From JBGSMF01 sp964651475 (GTDB taxonomy: Bacteria; Chloroflexota; Anaerolineae; Fen-1058), in the NCBI GenBank assembly GCA_964651475.1, contig CAZYXV010000051.1, positions 1 through 23,274 of the forward strand: a stretch of DNA of 23,274 bases. The letters are read 5' to 3'. The translations under genes were made by a program, and so were the position numbers. Under the pieces are notes generated by a model. That model did not search any database. It was not told the DNA's origin and saw nothing but the letters and a program-made list of their open reading frames with translations. Positions within the stretch are counted from its first letter, which is position 1; the number at the start of each line of letters is the position of its first letter. Below, in pieces: positions 1 through 7,700 of the stretch.

Positions 1-56
1 TGATCCTGTCGGCGACTCGGCGATGGATTAAGGCAATCGAGGCAGTTACGATCTTT

Positions 57-147
57 GGTAACTACTCAGCCAAAGAGCATGTCGTAGTAGCGATTTTAAT
101 CGCTTGCGCCTGTCACGAAAGTCGTGACTACGGGCTGAGCAGTTACC
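57..147. repeat. Composite palindromic intergenic element
   Basis: Outer arms GGTAACTACTCAGCC (57-71) and GGCTGAGCAGTTACC (133-147) are inverted copies matching at 14 of 15 positions. Inside lie two further palindromes: GCGATT/AATCGC (90-103, 2-nt loop) and GTCACGA/TCGTGAC (112-128, 3-nt loop). CGTAGT (83-88) is also the complement of ACTACG (127-132). It could fold as a cruciform or branched RNA upstream of the repeat-protein gene. No coding function is evident in positions 1-196. A frame open from 3 to 199 runs through the palindromes and looks accidental. Confidence 0.6.
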
Positions 148-152
148 TTGTG

Positions 153-178
153 TGTATTTCGTGTTTTTCGTGGTTGTA
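153..178. repeat. Short 9-bp tandem repeat before the repeat-protein gene
   Basis: TGTATTTCG (153-161) and TGTTTTTCG (162-170) are two 9-nt units followed by a degenerate third, TGGTTGTAT. The array sits directly upstream of the Shine-Dalgarno sequence at 184-190. It resembles other short-period gap fillers in the window, though with a different unit. No convincing -35/-10 pair was found in this leader. Confidence 0.4.
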
Positions 179-196
179 TTCTCAAGGAGGAACAAG

Positions 197-2524
197 ATGA
201 ACGCACGGCGAATTCTATCTGGTCTGTTTATATTGGTTCTTTTATGGGGCTTGTTGGCCGGCTCAGGTTTGGCCCAGGGCACCGTTCCTGAGGGGGAAAG
301 CCATGTGCAAGATGCGCTGGGGACAGCCTTTAGCTATCAGGGCCAACTCACCCAAAATGGCAGCCCGGTGAGCGGCGAGTGCTCGCTGGCGTTTCGCTTG
401 TATGACCAGGCAAATGAGGGCGCGCAGGTGGGCAGCCCCATTACGCGCACCATACTGATCACCGACGGCATCTTCACCGTGGCGTTGGATTTCGGCGCGA
501 GTGTCTTCACCGGCGACGCGCGCTGGCTGGGGATTCTCGTGCAGTGCTCCGACGATACCGCTTACACCGACCTGGGCCGCCAGGCGCTCACCGCCGCGCC
601 CTACGCATTGTATGCCGCCCGCGCGCCGTGGAGCGGGTTGCTCGGCGTCCCGGCCGGCTTTGCGGATGGGGAGGATGATGTGAGCCTGGTGGTCAGCGGC
701 ACCAACATTTTGATGGGAGAGGGGCTGGGCCAGGTATCCAGCGGCAATGCCATCACGCTTAGTGTTTCACCCTCCTACCGCTTGCCGCAGATGTGCGCGA
801 ATGGCCAGATCACCGAATGGGATGGCGCGCTGTGGGTCTGCGGCGACGACGAAACAGGCAACAATGACCACAACCATCTGGGGCAGACGTGGACCGGCGA
901 CGCCAACTCCCTGGTCATTACGGGCACGTTTGACCAAGTGGATGATCCTGCGCCGCTGGTGTTGGGCAACACCGCACCATACGGTGAAGGTCTATGGGTG
1001 CGCTCGGAGGGTGGCGACGGCGTGGCGGTGGGCCGGGCGGACGACGCCGGCGTGCGGGTGTGGTCGGCGGGCGGCGCCGGCGTGGCGGTGAACTGGGCGG
1101 GCGATGCCAGCGCAGCGATTTTTTCACCCCATAACGACGGCTTCCAGGTGGCTGGCGCTGCGGGAAACGGGCTGTACGTTGGCCGGGCAGACTTGAATGG
1201 CGTGGATGTGTACTCAGCGGGCTGGGACGGCATGCACGTGTACTCGGCGAGTCTCGACGGCGTGCGTGTAGGCTCGGCGGGCCTCGACGGCGTCTACGTG
1301 GGGCAGGCGGGCAACCCCACTACCACGGTACGCTCGGATTACCCTAACGGCTTCGAGGTCGCTGGCGCTGAAGGATATGGGCTGTACGTCGGCCGGGCCG
1401 ACCGGACTGGCGTGGTCGTGGACGCGGCCGGCGCCGACGGCGTGTACGTGGGCCGGGCCGGCAGCCCCAGCGCCGTGACGCCCAGCGAGTACGCCAACGG
1501 CGTGGAGGTGGCCGGGGCGGAAGGGTACGGCCTGTACGTCGGCCGGACGGACTACGGCGGCGTGCGCGTGGTCTCGGCAGGCGGCGACGGCGTGGCCGTA
1601 GACTCGGCGAGCGGCGACGGCTACTACGTCGCCCAGGCCAGCGCCAGGGGCCTGGGAGTCGGCATAACGGGCGGCGACGGGGTCTACGTGCATCAGGCCG
1701 GCGCGCCGAGTTCCCGCACGTCCAGTCCGCAGCCCAATGGGTTTGAGGTGGCCGGCGCCGAGGGGTACGGTCTGTACGTCGGGCAGGCCGACCTGGACGG
1801 CGTCTATGTGAACTCGACCGCCTGGCACGGCGTGAACGTAAACGGGGCGGGCGTGAATGGCGTGTACGTCACCAACGCCGGCAACTATGGCGTCGCGGTG
1901 GACTCGGCCGGCGCGGGCGGCGTATATGGCCACAGCGCCAACGGCCCGGGACTGCGGGGCGAGAGCGACCAGAACGACGGCATAGTGGGCTGGACCGGCT
2001 CCGGGAGCAAAAGCGGCGTGTTTGGCTACAGCCAGACCGGCAACGGCGTGGCCGGCATCTCGGATGGCCAGTATGGCGTCCTGGCGATCACGACCAGTAG
2101 CGACCCCAACGAAGCGGCTCTCCTGGCGCACAACCAGGGCGCCGGGCCGGCGGTCGAAGCCCAGGGCGATCTGGTGGTCACCGGCGCGTATCGCGGAAAC
2201 ATCGGCCCCAACGGCGGCGCGTCGTTCCCTCGCCCGGCGTACAACAGTGGCTGGGTCGCGCTCGATTACGGCGAATCAGTGACCCTGACTCACAACATCG
2301 GGGGCAACCCCGAGGACTATGTCATTGATATGACTCGTAGATGTGCGTACACAGGGGTCTCTAACATAGGGGACGGCGGCGATATGCTTGACTTTGGCGA
2401 CGTCACAGGATACAAGTGGAGCCAGCTCAATGGCGCAACGATCGAAATTCGCCGAGGGAACAACGATTACTCATGCGGAGCGTATCCGATGCAGTTTCGG
2501 GTGCGCATCTGGGTGTATCGGTGA
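197..2524 (+). CDS. Secreted beta-repeat protein with 34 ten-residue units
   Basis: I place the start at the ATG at 197 because AAGGAGG (184-190) lies 6 nt before it; an upstream in-frame ATG at 152 has no ribosome site. This gives 775 residues. Residues 1-26 form a signal peptide ending SGLA. Residues about 45-141 are the YQGQL...PYALYAARA domain seen at the front of many secreted Chloroflexota and Planctomycetota proteins. Residues 265 to about 605 are a glycine-rich repeat with ten-residue period, consensus G-V-x-V-x-x-A-G-x-D, within which a GFEVAGAEGYGLYVG block recurs four times. Residues about 679-775 form a beta-rich end domain (SGWVALDYGESVTLTH, ending RVRIWVYR) that I know only as a recurrent carboxyl-terminal module. 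The role is probably surface display or adhesion, inferred from export and repeat structure. The next gene begins 18 nt downstream and is probably co-transcribed. Confidence 0.85.
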   Translation: MNARRILSGLFILVLLWGLLAGSGLAQGTVPEGESHVQDALGTAFSYQGQLTQNGSPVSGECSLAFRLYDQANEGAQVGSPITRTILITDGIFTVALDFGASVFTGDARWLGILVQCSDDTAYTDLGRQALTAAPYALYAARAPWSGLLGVPAGFADGEDDVSLVVSGTNILMGEGLGQVSSGNAITLSVSPSYRLPQMCANGQITEWDGALWVCGDDETGNNDHNHLGQTWTGDANSLVITGTFDQVDDPAPLVLGNTAPYGEGLWVRSEGGDGVAVGRADDAGVRVWSAGGAGVAVNWAGDASAAIFSPHNDGFQVAGAAGNGLYVGRADLNGVDVYSAGWDGMHVYSASLDGVRVGSAGLDGVYVGQAGNPTTTVRSDYPNGFEVAGAEGYGLYVGRADRTGVVVDAAGADGVYVGRAGSPSAVTPSEYANGVEVAGAEGYGLYVGRTDYGGVRVVSAGGDGVAVDSASGDGYYVAQASARGLGVGITGGDGVYVHQAGAPSSRTSSPQPNGFEVAGAEGYGLYVGQADLDGVYVNSTAWHGVNVNGAGVNGVYVTNAGNYGVAVDSAGAGGVYGHSANGPGLRGESDQNDGIVGWTGSGSKSGVFGYSQTGNGVAGISDGQYGVLAITTSSDPNEAALLAHNQGAGPAVEAQGDLVVTGAYRGNIGPNGGASFPRPAYNSGWVALDYGESVTLTHNIGGNPEDYVIDMTRRCAYTGVSNIGDGGDMLDFGDVTGYKWSQLNGATIEIRRGNNDYSCGAYPMQFRVRIWVYR
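989..2014 (+). repeat. In-frame 30-nt repeat array (34 units)
   Basis: Units begin at 989, 1019, 1049 and so on to 1979, each exactly 30 nt, encoding G-V-x-V-x-x-A-G-x-D. The last unit is two codons longer, then two more units follow (2015, 2045). Units diverge at DNA level but never in length. The most conserved pair encodes GFEVAGAEGY-GLYVG and starts at 1139, 1349, 1499 and 1739, that is 7, 5 and 8 units apart. Irregular linkers such as PTTTVRSDYP also occupy exactly one unit. Confidence 0.9.
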
Positions 2525-2542
2525 AAAGTCGGGAGGTGTGAA

Positions 2543-2845
2543 ATGCTGCGCAAATGGGCGCTTCCGTTGCTTGCAGCGGCGATGTTGATGGCGCCGGCGG
2601 GCCTGATCGCTCTAGCCCAGGGAGGATACGAGCTGTCCTGGTGGACGGTGGATGGCGGCGGCCAGACGTACAGCAGCGGCGGAGGGTATGAGCTTGGCGG
2701 AACGATCGGCCAACCAGATGCGGGCGTGTTGAGTGGCGGGGACTATACACTTGCAGGCGGCTTTTGGCAAAGAGGCGCAAGCTCCGAGCCACCCACACAT
2801 TACATCTTCCTGCCTCTCGTCTTGCGCTCGCACGAGACAAAATAA
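2543..2845 (+). CDS. Small secreted protein with FLPLVL carboxyl tail
   Basis: This 100-residue protein has a signal peptide (residues 1-26, ending LIALAQ). The core is short and Gly/Trp/Tyr-rich: YELSWWTVDGGG, then SSGGGYELGGTIGQPD, then GGDYTLAGGFW. It ends with HYIFLPLVLRSHETK. Cores of this type recur as small exported proteins in Chloroflexota, with no known function. GGGAGGTG (2531-2538) supports the ATG at 2543. The gene follows the repeat-protein gene by 18 nt, so the two probably form one transcription unit and may act together at the cell surface. The FLPLVL tail is shared with the 1772-residue protein downstream, pointing to a common fate for the tails. Identity as a real gene is firm; function is unknown. 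Confidence 0.8.
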   Translation: MLRKWALPLLAAAMLMAPAGLIALAQGGYELSWWTVDGGGQTYSSGGGYELGGTIGQPDAGVLSGGDYTLAGGFWQRGASSEPPTHYIFLPLVLRSHETK

Positions 2846-2973
2846 AGCAGTTACAACAACTCGGGTGATCCCGCCCCTGGGTTAGTGCGAGCCTGTCGCC
2901 GGCTGGATACGAAAAGATACGTCAAATACCATTTACAAAGCAAGAAGGTATTGCGATGATTGGCATAGAATGA

Positions 2974-3090
2974 CATGTCCAACAGATCCGTCCCGGCAAG
3001 TGGAGAGAACTGGAAGCCCTGGACAAGAAATTCAACGCGGTTGAGAGTTACCAGGGATTTCCCGCCAAGCGGCGTTGGGCGGCGCAAGTC
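2974..3090 (+). pseudogene. 5' fragment of a small NIPSNAP/ABM-like gene
   Basis: After a TGA at 2971 the frame reads HVQQIRPGKWRELEALDKKF, then NAVESYQGFPAKRRWAAQV. This looks like the amino-terminal half of a small dimeric alpha/beta-barrel (NIPSNAP/ABM-like) protein: a KPGKW entry, an amphipathic helix, then GFPxKRR. No start codon or ribosome site remains and the likeness fades after about 3090. The matching second half (VIVERQWESLTA) appears at 4646, on the far side of the lipoprotein gene. Family assignment is from memory of the pattern, so it is tentative. Confidence 0.45.
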
Positions 3091-3128
3091 CCTTGTTCAA
3101 GTTACACGAGCAAGAGAGGAAGGACAAG

Positions 3129-4649
3129 ATGAATCACAAACTAGTACGTACTCGAACGATTGGTTTGACTTTCCTGCTATTTGTAGCTGTATCATGCGCC
3201 GCCCCTCAACCTGCACCTACCCCCACACCAACAACACCGTCTTCTGCGACGGCATCGCCTACACCAACAACACTGCCCTCTGCGACGGCATCGCCCACAC
3301 CGGTCACAGCGGATATAGTCATCACCTTTGACGGGAGTAAATGCGTTTACAACGGGCCTCAGGCCATCCGGGCAGGCAGGATCACGATAGATTGGGTGGT
3401 CGAGAACACAGACTATGATCTATATGGACTGGTAATCGTGACTCTTGATGAAGGCAAAACATTCGATGACCTTGACCAGTGGCCATCAACTGATCCGCCG
3501 CCCTGGCTGACAATAATAAATGGTTGGGATGCGCACGCAGGTAGCAGGCAACAGGTAACCGCGCAGATAACACGAGGACCATTCTACTTTGTCTGTTTCT
3601 ATGCTCCGCCCGATACAAAGTACGGCACATTGGGTCCAGTAGTGGTTGAGGGGGCAAAACCCACACCAAGACCCTTGCCCACGATTACGCCTCACGCCGC
3701 TCCAACTATAGCAGTCAGCCCCAAACCAGTGGTGATTGACACCGACATGGGGGCAGATGACTGGATGGCGATTCTCTATTTGCTACAACGAACCGACATT
3801 TCCATCAAGGCGATCACGATTGCGGGAACAGGCATGGGGCACTGCACTCCCGGCGTACAACATGCCCTTGGGCTGGTCGCACTGGCTGGCCATGCCCCCA
3901 TACCAGTGGCTTGTGGGCGGGAGACGCCGTTGAAGGGGAATCATGCCTTTCCAGATGGTTGGCGCATAGCCGCGGATACGTTCATGAGCACAGGTCTCAC
4001 GCTACCTGAAGGACAGAACCCTGTTTCAGGAAAAACCGCAGTGGATCTGCTCGCTTCGACAATCCAATTGTCGCCCCAAAAAGTTACTTTGCTCTCACTC
4101 GGTCCCCTTACCACCATTGCGGAACTTTTGAGTAATCCGGCGGTTGCGGAAAATATTGAGATGATTTATGCAATGGGCGGGGCAGTGCACGTTCCAGGCA
4201 ATGTCAGCGCCGGGTTAATTGATAATCAGGTAGCTGAATTCAACATATACGTTGACCCAAGTGCGGCAAATATCGTTTTCAAGTCAGGCGTCCCGATTAC
4301 GCTGGTACCACTGGATGCCACCAACCAGGTCAAGATCACGGATGATTTCTACAGGAAACTGGAAGCCGGTCATCTCACGCCAGAAGCAATCTGGATCTAT
4401 GAACTTTTCACAAGAGAAAAAGGCTATTTGCAAGCAAATGATTATTTTTGGGATCAACTGGCCGCCGCTGTACTGACAGACAAGAGTTTAGTAACTTTCG
4501 AAAACGACACATTGTGCGTCGTGGAAGATGAAGGGCCGCCAAGTGGTCAAACGAAAATACAGGCGGGCTGTCCTAACATCCGCGTCGCTGTGTCGGCCAA
4601 TGCAACGCGCTTTGAACAGGCTTTTCTGGATACATTGAACAACCCGTAG
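3129..4649 (+). CDS. Nucleoside-hydrolase-domain lipoprotein
   Basis: I place the start at ATG 3129, preceded by AGAGGAAGG; an in-frame ATG at 3075 lies inside the upstream gene remnant. The product has 506 residues. A hydrophobic stretch ends at Cys23 (VAVSC-AAP), a plausible lipobox. A Pro/Thr/Ser linker (about 26-57) leads to a beta-sandwich region (about 58-175, possibly cupredoxin-like), then a second Pro-rich linker. From about residue 199 it is an inosine/uridine nucleoside N-ribohydrolase: DTDMGADD (204-211, calcium-site motif), EFNIYVDP, and the late acidic motif WDQLAAA. In the LDxTH block of many family members the histidine is replaced by Asn399 (LDATNQ), so specificity or activity may differ. 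It would act outside the membrane, perhaps releasing bases from nucleosides. GC is visibly lower than in the first gene, and it appears inserted into an older gene. Confidence 0.85.
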   Translation: MNHKLVRTRTIGLTFLLFVAVSCAAPQPAPTPTPTTPSSATASPTPTTLPSATASPTPVTADIVITFDGSKCVYNGPQAIRAGRITIDWVVENTDYDLYGLVIVTLDEGKTFDDLDQWPSTDPPPWLTIINGWDAHAGSRQQVTAQITRGPFYFVCFYAPPDTKYGTLGPVVVEGAKPTPRPLPTITPHAAPTIAVSPKPVVIDTDMGADDWMAILYLLQRTDISIKAITIAGTGMGHCTPGVQHALGLVALAGHAPIPVACGRETPLKGNHAFPDGWRIAADTFMSTGLTLPEGQNPVSGKTAVDLLASTIQLSPQKVTLLSLGPLTTIAELLSNPAVAENIEMIYAMGGAVHVPGNVSAGLIDNQVAEFNIYVDPSAANIVFKSGVPITLVPLDATNQVKITDDFYRKLEAGHLTPEAIWIYELFTREKGYLQANDYFWDQLAAAVLTDKSLVTFENDTLCVVEDEGPPSGQTKIQAGCPNIRVAVSANATRFEQAFLDTLNNP

Positions 4650-4684
4650 TGATTGTCGAACGCCAGTGGGAGAGTCTGACCGCC
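4646..4684 (+). pseudogene. 3' fragment of the same small NIPSNAP/ABM-like gene
   Basis: Immediately past the lipoprotein stop (TAG 4647-4649), in another frame, the DNA reads VVIVERQWESLTA. This resembles the conserved strand and helix start (VIERxWESLxA) that follows GFPxKRR in the small family whose first half is at 2974-3090. About a dozen residues between the halves appear to be lost, and the likeness ends after LTA. It is short, so the evidence is the pairing and order of the two fragments rather than this piece alone. Confidence 0.4.
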
Positions 4685-4797
4685 AACTCAGCCGTTACCT
4701 TGCCTTTTTTGACCAGCATCAATAATCCGTCTGCGGGCGACAACGCCGTTCTATACTCAATGAGTGTATTTACCCTTGATTTTACGAGGAGGTTGAA

Positions 4798-7700
4798 ATG
4801 TTACATACACGGCTAATACGCGCCGCGATTGCGGCGCTGGTGGTAATGGGTACCTTGGCGTCAACTTTAGCTCCCCGCCCCGTCTCGGGGCGGGCGGCTC
4901 TTTCTGCGCGAGCGGCGCGGATTCAGAGCACGGTTACGCTGACCGCCGTCGCCGACGCGACGCTCAAGAGTTGGCAGCCTGACGCCAACTTTGGCAGTGA
5001 ACAAACTCTGGAGATCGGCCACAGCGAGATTGACGGCCCTCAATCCACGGCCATTCTCTTGCGCTTTGATGTTTCCAGTTTGCCGGCAAATGCAATCATT
5101 GACAGCGCCAGCCTCGAATTGTACCTGGAAAGTAGCAGTGGGCTTGATCCGGTTGGACTGGGCATCTATTACGTCAACGATGCCTGGACCGAAGCGGGCG
5201 TGACCTGGAATACCGCGCCAACGGTAGCCACGACGGGCCTGAACTGGCAAGTGGATTCAGCCCTGGGATACAAATCCCACGGCGGCCTGGGCAGTTGGGT
5301 TTCTGCGTGGATGGCGGGCGCGAATAATGGCGTCATGGTGTATGGCCCGCTCAGCGGCGACTTTTACCAGCGGATATTTAAAAGCCGCGAGGCCGCGTCG
5401 AATATGCCGCGCCTGGTGGTGACATACCACCTGCCAGCGGTGACGTTCTCTGGATATGTATACGCAGGGGATGTCGGCAACGAAAGCGTCCCGTTGAGCG
5501 GCGTGACGGTGGAACTGTACTGCTCCAACAATGCCGGCGAGGTGGGGGCCAGGCTGACCGGCGCCACGACAGGTTTGACAGGCTGGTACGAATTGAGCAC
5601 ACCCGAGACGTGCGAATTCTACAACATCCTGGAGACCGACTTGGCCGATTATGCTTCGGCCGGCGCAACGACCATCGGCGGAACCGTGATCAACGACAAT
5701 TGGATTCAATACGCGTTTCCCCTGGATGGCAAGTCTCTAGATGGCAACAAGTTCTGGGACAGCCCCACCACACCGCTGCAAATCACGTCGGGACCAAGCG
5801 CCATCAACATTGGCCTGGACTCGGCGACGATCACGTGGGGCACAAATCACGCCAGCGACAGCGCCGTGTGGTATGGAAGCAACGCCAACGGCTATGCGGC
5901 GCAGCAGACCGACGCGACGCTGGTGACCAGCCACAGTGTTACGTTATTGGCGCTCACGCCCTCCACCCCATATCACTTTGTCGTCATGTCGGCCGACGCT
6001 GGCGGCTCTGTTATCACGGGCACTGACCGGATATTCACCACGCTGCCGGCGTCCGACGATACCGATCCGACGGCGACGATTCTGGCGCCAGAGACCATCT
6101 CGGGCACGAGCATCATTCGCGCCGCGGCCAGCGATAATGTGGGCGTTGCCAAGGTCGAGTTTTATCTGGACGACCAACTGGTGTTCACCAGTTTTTCGCC
6201 GCCGTACCAATTTTCGCTCGACAGCCGGAGTTATACCAACCAGAGCTATGAGATTAAGGCCAAAGCCATTGACCTTTCCGGCCGATCATACCTTGCGCAC
6301 CGCCCTACCAATATTTTCAACATCATAGACGCAACCGCGCCGCAAGTCACGATTCTTGCACCCACAGCAAGCACAGTATCGGGGACGGTGAGCGTGGTCG
6401 CATCGCTCAGCGATGACACAGGGCTGGCGCTGGCGCAAGTGCTTGTGGATGGCGCGCCGGTCAAGACTGTGACATATCCTGCCCATCCGCTCAACGCCAC
6501 GCTCACCGCAGACGTGGATACCCAGGGGTTGGGGTTGAGCAATGCCAACCACCGCATCACCGTCAAAGCCTACGATTTCGATCCGGTCTACTTGCTCGGC
6601 AAAATTGGCACCGACTATGTAGACGTGACAGTCTACAATCCCCCACCCTTGCCGCAACCGCCCAAGCTGATCGTAGCGAGCCACGTCGCCACGCGAACGC
6701 AGAACAGTTTCGTCGTCGGTCTCACGGTCAAAAACGTGGGTGGACAGGAGGCGCGCAATATTGTAATCAGAGATTGGCTGCAGGCCTTTCTACCTATCTC
6801 GCGCACAACACCAACGGCCAGCTATCAATTTATATGGCTGGGGCAGAGCATCATGCAGATCAGCAGTACCGTGAACCTTGCCCCCTTGCAATCCGTGGCA
6901 TTCACCTTTAGCGCAGCGCCGATCCTCGAATACCCCGATCCGCCCACGCCCGAGATTGGCCAGCTTGTGCAGCTTGGTTACGATGGTCCGGATGGCATAA
7001 AATACGACGATGGGGTCAACGCCGCCATCGCGCAGACAGTAGATGGGAACACACTGCCCCAAGCGCATGCCAACGCCGTCAAAGCGGCGGACTATGTCCT
7101 GATAACCGACCCTGTACGACTGATTATGTTCGGAAGCCCCCCTGCCTCGGTCAATACATTGCTTTCCGAGATGGCGCAGATGGCAATTTACGAGCAAGGT
7201 GTGTTGGGCTATTTCTATGATTATAACGCGGTCAAATTGCGCAAGCTGCTTGCGCCCAACCTTTTTTATCTGATTGAGATGGGCGATAACTGGGCCTTGC
7301 GTTTGCATTCTGATTTCTCACAACCGGCCGGTGGTTATGTTTTGCTTGTGGGCGAAACGAGCATTATCCCCACGTGGAAAATTCCTATGCCCGACGGCCC
7401 GATTCATCACAGCGATCAACCCTACTCTGATACTTCTGGGAATGACGACCGGCCCGAGCTCGCCGTGGGGCGAATCATCGGGAACGATGCGGCGAGACTG
7501 TCCAAAGTGATCAGAACAAGCATCGGCATTCACGAGGGGCTGCCTGGGTATGGATTTGATCGCTCGGATGCCCTCGTTGTGAGTGGGGGAGGAGAAGGTA
7601 CTTATCTGTGGGCAGATGGAGCTAATCAAGTTGCTGGCATACTCGACGATCAGTTTAGCGTGGACAAGCTTCTCTGCACGGATCACTTTGCGATATCTTC

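Noticed and set aside
3..199. Open frame at the left edge as the tail of an upstream gene
   Set aside because: It runs through the nested palindromes and the 9-bp repeat and its codons look random; another frame stops at 29-31. No frame gives a recognisable carboxyl end.
989..2014. Possible CRISPR array because of a regular 30-nt period
   Set aside because: The period is continuous with no unique spacers, the units diverge, and they translate in one frame as a glycine/valine repeat.
1214..2131. 305-codon minus strand frame opposite the ten-residue repeat
   Set aside because: It mirrors the 30-nt repeat of the true gene on the + strand and has no start signal.
4752..4757. TATACT as a -10 box for the giant surface gene
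   Set aside because: No acceptable -35 box lies 16-19 nt upstream; the nearest TTGACC is about 37 nt away.
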